A program made the translations under genes and the position numbers. The notes under the pieces are model-generated. The model saw only the letters and a program-made list of their open reading frames with translations. It was not told the origin of the DNA and did no database searches. DNA of 15,085 nucleotides from RGIG8748 sp045646525. Its GTDB lineage: Bacteria; Bacillota; Clostridia; UMGS1810. The stretch is from positions 1-15,085 of the forward strand of contig JAZRKX010000018.1 in the NCBI GenBank assembly GCA_045646525.1, written 5' to 3'. Shown here one piece after another: positions 1 to 6,232 of this stretch. How positions within the stretch are numbered: the stretch's first letter is position 1; every line of letters starts with the position of its first letter.

Positions 1-43
1 GGTACTGCCGTAGTTATGTGACAATAAATCAGGATATTAAAAA

Positions 44-69
44 AGTGCATCAACCAGAGTCAATGCACT
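44..69. repeat. Small inverted repeat
   Basis: AGTGCAT at 44-50 pairs with ATGCACT at 63-69 around a 12-base loop. There is no T-tract on either side, so it does not look like an intrinsic terminator. Its role is unknown, and chance is possible in this AT-rich stretch. Confidence 0.35.
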
Positions 70-93
70 GAAAAATGCATATACCGATTTGTC

Positions 94-210
94 GCCAAAC
101 AAAGTTAAATTAATACAGTATAGTATCTGTAAATTAATTTATAGTACATGCATTTTTACCGAAATTAAAAAATACAAATACTATCTGCATAATATTTAAC
201 TTTGTTTGGC
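94..210. repeat. 17-bp perfect inverted repeat around an AT-rich core
   Basis: The arm GCCAAACAAAGTTAAAT at 94-110 is matched exactly by its reverse complement at 194-210, enclosing 83 AT-rich bases. The pairing stops sharply at both ends and I see no direct repeat flanking the arms. No reading frame of note lies inside. It could be a small non-autonomous mobile element remnant, a long-stem RNA or a protein-binding site; the sequence does not decide. Confidence 0.6.
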
Positions 211-308
211 AAGTGATATTGTAACATAAAAATATACTTAATGCAAGCTTTTATTATCAAATTCGCATTGGTTTTGTGAGGATAGCAGATAAATACGGTT
301 TTTCGACA

Positions 309-377
309 TAAAGACACAAATCGGCTTTGCCGATTTAGCGAGGACGCAGCTTGCTGCAATCCGCAGCGGTGTCTTTA
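309..377. other. Intergenic multi-hairpin element (left)
   Basis: An outer 9-bp helix (TAAAGACAC 309-317 with GTGTCTTTA 369-377) encloses a perfect 8-bp hairpin (318-325 with 329-336, loop TTT) directly abutting it. A GC-rich segment at 345-368 can also form GCTGC/GCAGC (353-357 with 363-367) or alternatively GCAG/CTGC (346-349 with 354-357). This is a three-way-junction type fold in otherwise AT-rich noncoding DNA. The strand of any transcript is unknown. I do not recognise it as a named RNA family. A similar layout occurs at the right end of the window. Confidence 0.5.
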
Positions 378-431
378 GAAGAAAAAAGGAGTATTAATCT
401 GCCCGAACAAGACCACAGCGACGGCTGGGAT

Positions 432-463
432 TGTTAAGGGCGTAGCTGTAGACGCCCTTAACA
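432..463. repeat. Palindrome with 12-bp stem and 8-base loop
   Basis: TGTTAAGGGCGT at 432-443 pairs perfectly with ACGCCCTTAACA at 452-463. A T-tract does not follow immediately on either strand: on the plus strand the first T-run starts about 10 bases later, after an A-run. A standard intrinsic terminator is therefore doubtful. The following 465-500 is nearly pure A/T runs. It could be a terminator or processing hairpin for an unseen transcript, or a binding site. Confidence 0.5.
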
Positions 464-496
464 TATTAAAAAGTTTTTTAAAAAATTTTTTTACAC

Positions 497-527
497 AAAA
501 AATACCGCTCCTTTCGGAACGGTATTT
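497..527 (-). terminator. Intrinsic terminator of the rpsF-ssb-rpsR operon
   Basis: Reading the minus strand just past the rpsR stop, AAATACCG (527-520) pairs with CGGTATTT (507-500). An inner TCC/GGA pairing gives a tight loop, and the run of T residues begins inside the stem and continues to 497. Position and form fit termination of the ribosomal operon. Confidence 0.8.
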
Positions 528-539
528 ATATTTTTACAA

Positions 540-776
540 TCAGTCTGATGTATAAGGAAGAAGAGCGATATGTCTTGCTCTCTTTATAGCGATTGTAAGC
601 TGTCTCTGGTGCTTTGCACAGTTACCGCTGATTCTTCTGGGGAGAATCTTAGCTCTTTCAGATACGTATCTTCTGAGCTTTGCTATATCCTTATAATCGA
701 TTTCAGTTACTTTATCTACACAAAAAGCACAAACTTTCTTCTTGGACTTTCTGCGGAAAGCTCTTTCTTCAGCCAT
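540..776 (-). CDS. rpsR: 30S ribosomal protein S18
   Basis: This 78-residue basic protein has the complete S18 signature: a central stretch around residues 33-58 (KLRRYVSERAKILPRR, then GNCAKHQR) and the tail RARHIALLPY. Full length is normal for the family. S18 binds the platform of the small ribosomal subunit as a partner of S6. Residues C16, C19, C53 and H56 form a CXXC plus C/H set, as in zinc-binding (C+) forms of bacterial ribosomal proteins; zinc binding is inferred. The ATG is preceded by AAAGGAGG at 792-785 with an 8-base spacer. It is the last gene of rpsF-ssb-rpsR, 34 bases after ssb, and ends just before a terminator. Confidence 0.97.
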   Translation of the reverse strand: MAEERAFRRKSKKKVCAFCVDKVTEIDYKDIAKLRRYVSERAKILPRRISGNCAKHQRQLTIAIKRARHIALLPYTSD

Positions 777-810
777 TATTAAAACCTCCTTTAATTATTG
801 AGTTTCGTCT

Positions 811-1239
811 TTAGAACGGCAGGTCGTCATCTGCAGGCATGGGGATAAAGCCATCGTCTGCACTAAAGGAATTTGCAGAGGTATTTGTGTTTGCTGCGGG
901 GCTGGATACGCCGTCAGTCTGAGACTTACTGTCTACAAAGCTCACTTCGTCTGCTACAACCTCTGTAACATACACTCTCTGTCCGTCTTCTCTGTCGTAG
1001 GTTCTTGTCTGTATGGAACCGCAAATGCCTACCATACGGCCCTTAGAGAAGTACTTGGAAATAAATTCCGCCTGCTGTCTCCATGCAACGCAGTTTATAA
1101 AGTCTGCGTCATAGTTGCCCTCAGCATTTTTGAAGCGTCTGTTTATAGCGAGCGTAAAGCTGCATACGGAAACACCGCTTCCTGTAGTTTTGAGCTCAGG
1201 GTCTTTTGTGAGTCTGCCAACCAGAATCGCTTTGTTCAT
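811..1239 (-). CDS. ssb: Single-stranded DNA-binding protein
   Basis: 142 residues. The N-terminal OB fold spans about residues 1-105, starting MNKAILVGRLTKDPEL, with FINCVAWRQQAEF and a glycine-rich strand around GRMVGICGSIQTRTY. A low-complexity Ser/Asn/Thr linker (about 108-130) leads to the acidic tip DDDLPF. That tip is the docking site by which bacterial SSB recruits replication and repair enzymes. SSB coats single-stranded DNA as a tetramer. The length is slightly below the 160-180 residues common in the family because the linker is short. It lies between rpsF and rpsR, the usual Firmicutes arrangement. Its ribosome site is weak (GGTG at 1250-1247), suggesting coupling to rpsF translation 19 bases upstream. 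Confidence 0.97.
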   Translation of the reverse strand: MNKAILVGRLTKDPELKTTGSGVSVCSFTLAINRRFKNAEGNYDADFINCVAWRQQAEFISKYFSKGRMVGICGSIQTRTYDREDGQRVYVTEVVADEVSFVDSKSQTDGVSSPAANTNTSANSFSADDGFIPMPADDDLPF

Positions 1240-1258
1240 TAGTTTTCACCGGCCTTTA

Positions 1259-1549
1259 CTATTTTCTTACTACTATAGTTCTTAAGACACCGTCAGTGAT
1301 GTTGTACACTCTTTCGAGTTCAGCAATGAATTCAGCCTGGCTTTCGAAATTAACCAAAACATAGTATCCCTCTGTTTTGTAATCGATAGGATATGCCAGT
1401 CTTCTCTTGCCCCAAACGTCTACGGATTCTACAGTAGCGTTTGCTTCGATGAGAGCTTTGAACTTTTCTGTTGTGGCATTGATCTGGTCTTCTGCTAAAG
1501 ACGCGTCAATAACAAAGATGGTTTCGTACTTGTTCTTAACATTTTCCAT
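1259..1549 (-). CDS. rpsF: 30S ribosomal protein S6
   Basis: 96 residues of normal S6 length, beginning near KYETIFVIDASLAEDQI. The conserved VDVWGKRRLAYPIDYKTEGYY segment sits at about residues 43-63 and the end is ITDGVLRTIVVRK. S6 is a ferredoxin-like-fold protein that joins S18 on the 30S platform. The ATG has a very strong ribosome site, AAAAGGAGGTGA at 1567-1556, six bases upstream. The reading frame ends in TAG immediately followed by TAA. It is the first gene of the operon and probably the point of autoregulation: in several bacteria an S6:S18 complex binds the rpsF leader, and a foldable leader is present here. Confidence 0.97.
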   Translation of the reverse strand: MENVKNKYETIFVIDASLAEDQINATTEKFKALIEANATVESVDVWGKRRLAYPIDYKTEGYYVLVNFESQAEFIAELERVYNITDGVLRTIVVRK

Positions 1550-1569
1550 GTCGTTTCACCTCCTTTTGG

Positions 1570-1633
1570 ACTTTGGCCTCAGACAGTATATCTGAAGCAA
1601 GGAAAGTACGCATTGCGATACGCATATGCATAC
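1570..1633 (-). promoter_or_regulatory. Folded 5' leader of the rpsF operon
   Basis: The predicted transcript starts near 1633. The first hairpin is GTATGC/GCGTAC (1633-1628 with 1611-1606), continued by an inner TGCG/CGCA stem. The second helix is ACTTT (1607-1603) with AAAGT (1574-1570), an asymmetric internal loop, then CTTCAGA/TCTGAGG closing a 7-base loop. The two folds share two bases and may compete. S6:S18 leader motifs are known for rpsF operons. I do not see the CCG trinucleotide I associate with that motif, so this is a candidate only. Confidence 0.4.
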
Positions 1634-1639
1634 TCATGT

Positions 1640-1668
1640 ATTATACATCATACAATAGGTTTTGTCAA
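1640..1668 (-). promoter_or_regulatory. Sigma-A promoter of rpsF-ssb-rpsR
   Basis: An exact consensus: TTGACA at 1668-1663, a 17-base spacer, TATAAT at 1645-1640. The start site should fall near 1633, giving a leader of about 85 bases. Such strength suits a ribosomal operon. Confidence 0.88.
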
Positions 1669-1669
1669 G

Positions 1670-1683
1670 GCAAAAATTTTTGC
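1670..1683. promoter_or_regulatory. Perfect palindrome between two divergent promoters
   Basis: GCAAAAATTTTTGC is fully palindromic. It fills almost the whole 15-base space between the -35 boxes of rpsF (minus) and the aldo/keto reductase gene (plus). It could act as a shared A/T-rich UP element for both promoters or as a regulator site. Confidence 0.45.
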
Positions 1684-1712
1684 TTTACAAAAGGGATTTT
1701 ATATGGTATACT
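1684..1712 (+). promoter_or_regulatory. Sigma-A promoter of the aldo/keto reductase gene
   Basis: TTTACA at 1684-1689, 17-base spacer, TATACT at 1707-1712. The predicted start is near 1719, about 25 bases ahead of the ATG. The boxes are one mismatch each from consensus. Confidence 0.8.
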
Positions 1713-1743
1713 TTGCCAAGTATGAAATATCAGGAGTGTTATT

Positions 1744-2628
1744 ATGAAGTATATTGATTTTTGCGACGAAAGCCTTTCGCAGACAGTTCTGGGAACATAC
1801 GGCTTTTGTGAGCGAATCGATGATAATACAGCCTTTGACATTATGAATTTATATATAGAAAACGGCGGAAATGTCATAGACACCGCCCGAAGCTATGCAG
1901 ACGGCCAGGCGGAAAGGCTTGTTGGAAAGTTTATAAAAGAAAAGGGAATACGGGATAAGGTGTTTATATCCACCAAGTGTTCGTTTCCCCATAAAGAAGA
2001 TATGCACATATCAAGACTCACTCCGCAGGAGATAGAAGCCGATATAGATGCGAGCCTTCTTGCACTCGGAGTAGATACCATAGATATGCTCTGGCTTCAC
2101 AGGGATGATGAGAGAAAAGGCGTGCGCCATATGATAGATGCTTTAAATGACATGGTGCAAAAGGGCAAGATAAGAAATTTCGGTGCATCCAACTGGACAT
2201 TTGACAGAATAGACAGCGCCAACCGCTATGCGTACGAAAGCGGAAGAGACGGCTTCTGCGCAAGTCAGGTGCATTTTAACCTTGCAAGCTGTAATATGGT
2301 GTGGGATGATACTTTGGTAATATTGGACGAAGACGAGAAGAAGCGGTATGAAAACGAGGGATTTCCCATATTTGCATATTCCCCTCAGGCAAAAGGCTTT
2401 TTCGAAAAATATGACGAGGGCATACTTTCTTTAAAGGCAAAGGAAAGATACCTTTGCGAAAAGACGGTTAAAGCCTACACCGCCATAAAGGCAGAAGCTG
2501 AAAGAACAGGCGATACAATATCGTATACCAACTTAAGACTTCTTACAGAGTCCGTATCGTGCGATGTGTTTCCTGTGGTGGGAGCATCGTCGGTAAAGCA
2601 GTTAAAGTCAATACTTAATATAAAATAA
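1744..2628 (+). CDS. Aldo/keto reductase family protein
   Basis: 294 residues with an NADPH-dependent (beta/alpha)8 aldo/keto reductase plan. The catalytic tetrad can be read as D46 and Y51 (NVIDTARSYADG), K78 (VFISTKC) and H119 (MLWLHRDD). The GKIRNFGASNW segment about 40 residues later and the C-terminal VVGASSVKQL (cofactor-phosphate binding region) complete the pattern. Length is normal. These enzymes reduce sugar or other aldehydes and ketones; the substrate cannot be told. The ATG follows AGGAG (1732-1736) with a 7-base spacer. It is a single-gene unit with its own promoter and terminator, divergent from rpsF. Neighbours give no clue to pathway. Confidence 0.92.
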   Translation: MKYIDFCDESLSQTVLGTYGFCERIDDNTAFDIMNLYIENGGNVIDTARSYADGQAERLVGKFIKEKGIRDKVFISTKCSFPHKEDMHISRLTPQEIEADIDASLLALGVDTIDMLWLHRDDERKGVRHMIDALNDMVQKGKIRNFGASNWTFDRIDSANRYAYESGRDGFCASQVHFNLASCNMVWDDTLVILDEDEKKRYENEGFPIFAYSPQAKGFFEKYDEGILSLKAKERYLCEKTVKAYTAIKAEAERTGDTISYTNLRLLTESVSCDVFPVVGASSVKQLKSILNIK

Positions 2629-2654
2629 CCCTCTCAACTGAGAGGGTTATTTTA
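2621..2654. terminator. Bidirectional intrinsic terminator
   Basis: A perfect 15-bp stem (2621-2635 with 2640-2654) with loop AACT. A GC core CCCTCTC/GAGAGGG is flanked by A-run and T-run arms, so it reads as a terminator on both strands. It includes the reductase stop codon and begins three bases past the stop of the convergent prolyl isomerase gene. It therefore ends both that single-gene unit and the his operon. Confidence 0.92.
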
Positions 2655-2656
2655 TA

Positions 2657-4096
2657 TTACTTACTCATTCTTATTGTTTTAATAATAACAGGTTTTACAG
2701 GTACATCTGCCATGCCCTGCTCATTTGTTGTTGTCTCGACCTTGGAGATTTTTTCTATAACCTCGAGACCTTTTGTAATCTTGCCGAATGCGGCATAGTT
2801 GCCGTCTAAGTATTCATTTGTTTCGTCCATTATAAAGAACTGGCTGGTTGCGGAGTTGGGGTCGTCTGTTCTTGCCATGGATATTACGCCCTTTTCATGC
2901 TTTAAGGCGTTGGAAATACCGTTTTCATAGAACTCGCCCTTTATGGCCTGGCTTGTTTTGGGGTTCATGCTCTTGTCGTAGCCTCCGCCCTGAATCATAA
3001 AGCCGTCTATAACTCTGTGGAATATAAGTCCGTCATAGAATTTTTCCTTTACAAGCTTTACAAAGTTATCCACGGTAACGGGTGCAAGGTCGGGATAAAG
3101 TTCGCCTTTCATCACCGAGCCGTCCTGAAGAGTTATTGTAAAGTAGAGCTTGTTTTCAAGCTTTGACGGAAGCTCTGCTAAGCCCTTTGCCATGAGCTCC
3201 TGAGCTTCCTTTTCTGCTGCCATCTGCTCTTCGAGTACGATAGTATCCATTATGGGACGGACATATCTGAAAGGTGTGTTTGCATCGTATTCTACGCCAA
3301 GACCGTAGGTGTCTCTTATAAGAGCAACAGCTTCGTCTATTGTAAGACCCGATTCGCTTAAGCCTTCAAATATATACACATATGTGCCAAAGGGTACCTC
3401 GCCGAAAGCCTCGCCCCAGGGAGCATCGTCGGGATAGTCCTCATTTAATGTGATAAGAGACTTAAATTCCTTGACCTCTATTCCGTACATAGCGGCTACA
3501 ACGCTTAGCGGGAAGCTGTTTTCCACAAGTGCGTAGGGCTTATCCTTTAATTCTTCGTAGCTTAAATTGGTTACCGCAGAAAATTCCTCGGCTGTAAACG
3601 AGCCGTTTGCCACCATATCCCCAAGTGTTGCGCCGTTGTAGAAATCTACATAGGGGCATCCCTCGGGTGTGGTAAGAAGAATGGTCTTTGTACCGCTGTT
3701 ATCCCAGTCTACATTTATGCCGAACTCTTCTGCAATGGCTCTTATGGGAGCGTAGGTGGTGTTGTTTCTAAGTACGGGAGCAGTATCGAGCGCTACATCG
3801 CCTGCGGGAGTCTTCATAACCTTACTGCCTATGGTTACGGATATGGTCTTGCCGTTTCTTGTTATGCTGGCGGTCTTTGTGCTCTGGTCCCAGTCGAGTG
3901 TGGCATTTGTGCTCTCCAGTACCGCGCGGATGGGCATGAGAGTTCTGTTATCCGATATTATGGTGTCTGCATCAATCCTTTTTGCATCGGAAAAGATTTT
4001 CACCTTTACCTCTGCTTCGGCTGTGTCCGCATATGCCGCAAGGGGCACACACATGCAAAGGACAAGAATCAAACATAAAAGCTTTTTCATTTTCAT
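2657..4096 (-). CDS. Exported cyclophilin-type prolyl isomerase with stalk domain
   Basis: 479 residues. A signal peptide (KK, then a hydrophobic run at residues 6-21, likely cleaved after AYA at 21-23) is followed by a copper-amine-oxidase N-terminal-like stalk domain at about 30-143. The stalk shows the repeated LMPIRAVLE...DWD and YAPIRAIAEEFG...DWD halves. A helical middle region (about 155-284) has three degenerate repeats, and a charged helix (285-309) leads to a cyclophilin domain at 315-479. FHRVIDGFMIQGG carries R361, F366 and Q369, and SQFF carries Q419, so the catalytic residues are present. It should catalyse proline cis-trans isomerisation outside the membrane, aiding folding of exported proteins. 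The gene starts nine bases after hisIE and is probably co-transcribed. A second ATG at 4090 lies 8 bases from AAAGGA (4104-4099), against 2 for the ATG used here, and may be the true start. Confidence 0.9.
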   Translation of the reverse strand: MKMKKLLCLILVLCMCVPLAAYADTAEAEVKVKIFSDAKRIDADTIISDNRTLMPIRAVLESTNATLDWDQSTKTASITRNGKTISVTIGSKVMKTPAGDVALDTAPVLRNNTTYAPIRAIAEEFGINVDWDNSGTKTILLTTPEGCPYVDFYNGATLGDMVANGSFTAEEFSAVTNLSYEELKDKPYALVENSFPLSVVAAMYGIEVKEFKSLITLNEDYPDDAPWGEAFGEVPFGTYVYIFEGLSESGLTIDEAVALIRDTYGLGVEYDANTPFRYVRPIMDTIVLEEQMAAEKEAQELMAKGLAELPSKLENKLYFTITLQDGSVMKGELYPDLAPVTVDNFVKLVKEKFYDGLIFHRVIDGFMIQGGGYDKSMNPKTSQAIKGEFYENGISNALKHEKGVISMARTDDPNSATSQFFIMDETNEYLDGNYAAFGKITKGLEVIEKISKVETTTNEQGMADVPVKPVIIKTIRMSK

Positions 4097-4105
4097 TTTC
4101 CTTTC

Positions 4106-4750
4106 TTACTTGGTCATTTTTTCCTGTTTAACCTTTTTTTCTATTACATCTCTGGAGGCAAGCTCCTTTTTGATGTCTTCTATCTCAATACCCATCTCTA
4201 TCATAAGCACAAGTGTGTGATAGCACAGGTCGGAGATTTCGTATATTGTTTCCGCCTTGTCTTCGGCTTTGGCGGCTATTATGACCTCGGTACATTCCTC
4301 GCCCACCTTTTTTAATATCTTGTCGATACCTTTCTCGAAAAGATAGGTGGTGTAGGAGCCCTCGGGCATTTCCTTTTTGCGTGTTTTGAGCTTCTGCATG
4401 AGGCTTTCTAATTTAAAGGAATCTTCCTTTTCGCCCCATATCACATCGTTAAAGCATGAGTCTGCACCTGTGTGGCAGGCGGGACCGTCTTTTTTAACTC
4501 TTACCTCGAGTGCATCGGAGTCGCAATCGGCTGTGATGGAAACTATGTGCTGGTAGTTTCCGCTTGTTTCGCCCTTGCGCCAGAGCTCGCCTCTTGAGCG
4601 CGACCAGAAGCAGGTTTTGCCCTCCTTCATGCTTATTTCAAGGCTTTCCTTATTCATATATGCCAGGGTGAGTACCTTGCCTGTTTCATCATCGGTTACT
4701 ATTGCGGGGATAAGACCTTTTTCGTCGAATTTAAGTGTATTTATATCCAT
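4106..4750 (-). CDS. hisIE: Bifunctional phosphoribosyl-AMP cyclohydrolase / phosphoribosyl-ATP pyrophosphatase
   Basis: 214 residues, the usual size of the HisI-HisE fusion. The HisI part (about 1-108) shows WSRSRGELWRKGETSG and the metal-binding aspartates and cysteines D75, C76, D77, D79 (ADCDSDA), C92 and C99 (ACHTGADSC). The HisE part (about 112-205) has the MazG-like helices with VGEECTEVIIAAK (E151, E152, E155) and EISDLCYH. Together they perform steps 2 and 3: pyrophosphate removal from phosphoribosyl-ATP and ring opening of phosphoribosyl-AMP. The ATG is preceded by GGAGAAGGA. It follows hisF by 10 bases and is the last biosynthetic gene of the operon. The C-terminal tail is lysine-rich. 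Confidence 0.96.
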   Translation of the reverse strand: MDINTLKFDEKGLIPAIVTDDETGKVLTLAYMNKESLEISMKEGKTCFWSRSRGELWRKGETSGNYQHIVSITADCDSDALEVRVKKDGPACHTGADSCFNDVIWGEKEDSFKLESLMQKLKTRKKEMPEGSYTTYLFEKGIDKILKKVGEECTEVIIAAKAEDKAETIYEISDLCYHTLVLMIEMGIEIEDIKKELASRDVIEKKVKQEKMTK

Positions 4751-4760
4751 ATTCCTTCTC

Positions 4761-5519
4761 CTATATTCTTACATTTATTCCGTTTGCCCTAAGCTCTTTT
4801 TTAAGGTCGGGTATTGCCACTTCGCCGAAGTGGAAGATAGATGCCGCAAGACCTGCGTCTATGGTGGGGATTTCGTTAAATAAATCTACAAAGTCGGCTA
4901 TGGAGCCTGCACCGCCCGAGGCGATTACAGGTACCGATACTGAGGAATTTACCGCCTTAAGCATTTCTATATCAAAGCCTTTTTTAACGCCGTCGGTGTC
5001 TATACTGTTTACAACAATCTCGCCTGCGCCGTTTGCTTCGCCCATCTTAATCCATTCTATAGCATCAATGCCCGTGTTTTCTCTGCCTCCCTTGGCAAAC
5101 ACGGTGAATTTGCCGTCCACTCTCTTTATATCTACCGAGAGCACAACGCACTGGTCGCCGTATTTCATGGCGGCTTCCTTTATAAGCGACGGGTTTTTTA
5201 TGGCGCCTGAGTTTACCGACACCTTGTCTGCACCGCATTTTAATACGCGGTCAAAATCGTCTATTGTGTTTATGCCTCCGCCCACGGTAAGCGGTATGAA
5301 TATGGTGGAAGCAACCTCCTTTAATATGTCCGTAAAGAGCGCTCTGCCCTCAAAGGATGCCGTTATGTCATAGAACACAAGCTCGTCTGCACCGTTTTCG
5401 CTGTAGAATCTTCCAAGCTCCACGGGTGAGGATACATCGTTTAGTCCCTCAAAGTTTACGCCCTTTACCACTCTGCCGTTTTTAACATCGAGGCAGGGTA
5501 TTATTCTTTTTGTTATCAT
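4761..5519 (-). CDS. hisF: Imidazole glycerol phosphate synthase, cyclase subunit
   Basis: 252 residues, a TIM barrel of normal HisF length starting MITKRIIPCLDVKNGRVVKG. The catalytic aspartates are D11 (CLDVKNG) and D130 (SVDIKR). Phosphate-binding glycine loops are visible at TVGGGI (78-83) and VIASGGAGS. HisF uses ammonia delivered by HisH to turn PRFAR into imidazole glycerol phosphate and AICAR. The ATG overlaps the hisA stop codon by 4 bases (ATGA), with GAGG at 5530-5527 as ribosome site. The partner gene hisH lies two genes upstream. Confidence 0.97.
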   Translation of the reverse strand: MITKRIIPCLDVKNGRVVKGVNFEGLNDVSSPVELGRFYSENGADELVFYDITASFEGRALFTDILKEVASTIFIPLTVGGGINTIDDFDRVLKCGADKVSVNSGAIKNPSLIKEAAMKYGDQCVVLSVDIKRVDGKFTVFAKGGRENTGIDAIEWIKMGEANGAGEIVVNSIDTDGVKKGFDIEMLKAVNSSVSVPVIASGGAGSIADFVDLFNEIPTIDAGLAASIFHFGEVAIPDLKKELRANGINVRI

Positions 5520-6229
5520 TTTGCCACCTCGATTGCTTTTGTGAGGTCTACTGCGCCCACATAGAGAGCCTTGCCCAGTATTGCGCCGTAGATATCCATT
5601 TCCTTAAGAGCCATTACATCCTCTATGGACGATACTCCGCCCGATGCAACTATATCTATATTATACTTGGATTTAAGCTCCTTGTAAAGCTTAAGATTTG
5701 TGCCCATCATGGCGCCGTCCTTGGATATGTCGGTACAGATTACGGTTTTAACACCTATCTTTTCCATGCTTGCAAACATTTCGTCACAGCTTACCTTGGT
5801 TATGTCCGTCCAGCCCCTTGTAGCCACAAAGCCGTCCGATATATCTATGCCTACTGCTATGGCATCTTTGTATTTTGCGGTCATTTCCGCGGTAAAGTCG
5901 GGGTTTTCTATGGCTATTGTGCCCAGTATCACGCGCATTACGCCTGCATCGAGGTATCTTTTTATTACCTCTTCGCTTCGTATACCGCCTCCGATTTCAA
6001 TTTTAAGCGAGGTGTTTTGCGCTATGGATTTTATTATCTCATAGTTGGGTGTATCACCGCTTTTTGCACCGTCGAGGTCGACAAGGTGAAGATAGCTTGC
6101 ACCCGCCTTCTCAAAACCCTTTGCAACGGATAGCGGACTGTCATTATATACCGTCTTTTTGTTGTAATCGCCCTTAAAAAGTCTTACGGCTTTGCCGTCT
6201 ATTATATCTATTGCAGGAAAAATGTTCAT
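5516..6229 (-). CDS. hisA: ProFAR isomerase (phosphoribosylformimino-AICAR ribotide isomerase)
   Basis: 237 residues; a TIM barrel homologous to HisF. D8 (FPAIDIIDGKAVRL) and D129 (VGIDISDG) are the expected acid/base aspartates. The T166-D167 pair (ICTDISKDG) and glycine loops EIGGGIR and VASGGVSS match the phosphate sites. It performs the Amadori rearrangement of ProFAR to PRFAR. GGAG at 6242-6239 precedes the ATG by 9 bases. It begins three bases after the hisH stop and overlaps hisF by 4, so tight translational coupling is likely. Confidence 0.96.
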   Translation of the reverse strand: MNIFPAIDIIDGKAVRLFKGDYNKKTVYNDSPLSVAKGFEKAGASYLHLVDLDGAKSGDTPNYEIIKSIAQNTSLKIEIGGGIRSEEVIKRYLDAGVMRVILGTIAIENPDFTAEMTAKYKDAIAVGIDISDGFVATRGWTDITKVSCDEMFASMEKIGVKTVICTDISKDGAMMGTNLKLYKELKSKYNIDIVASGGVSSIEDVMALKEMDIYGAILGKALYVGAVDLTKAIEVAK

Positions 6230-6232
6230 ATT

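Noticed and set aside
1..50. Minus-strand ATG at 50 open to the window edge
   Set aside because: About 16 codons, no ribosome site and no recognisable N-terminus.
3..71. Open frame at the left edge on the plus strand ending at TGA 69-71
   Set aside because: Only about 22 codons are visible with no recognisable motif. It could be a gene tail but cannot be supported.
94..210. Insertion sequence
   Set aside because: There is no transposase fragment and no target-site duplication at the ends of the inverted repeat. Only the repeat itself can be supported.
165..359. Minus-strand open frame of 64 codons in the left intergenic region
   Set aside because: It crosses the inverted repeat and the multi-hairpin element, has no ribosome site, and its product resembles nothing.
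4106..4750. Frameshift between separate hisI and hisE
   Set aside because: The frame is continuous and the HisI-HisE fusion is a normal family architecture.
5510..6133. Plus-strand open frame of 207 codons over hisA
   Set aside because: Antisense shadow of hisA. Low-complexity Tyr/Cys/His-rich product with no family resemblance.
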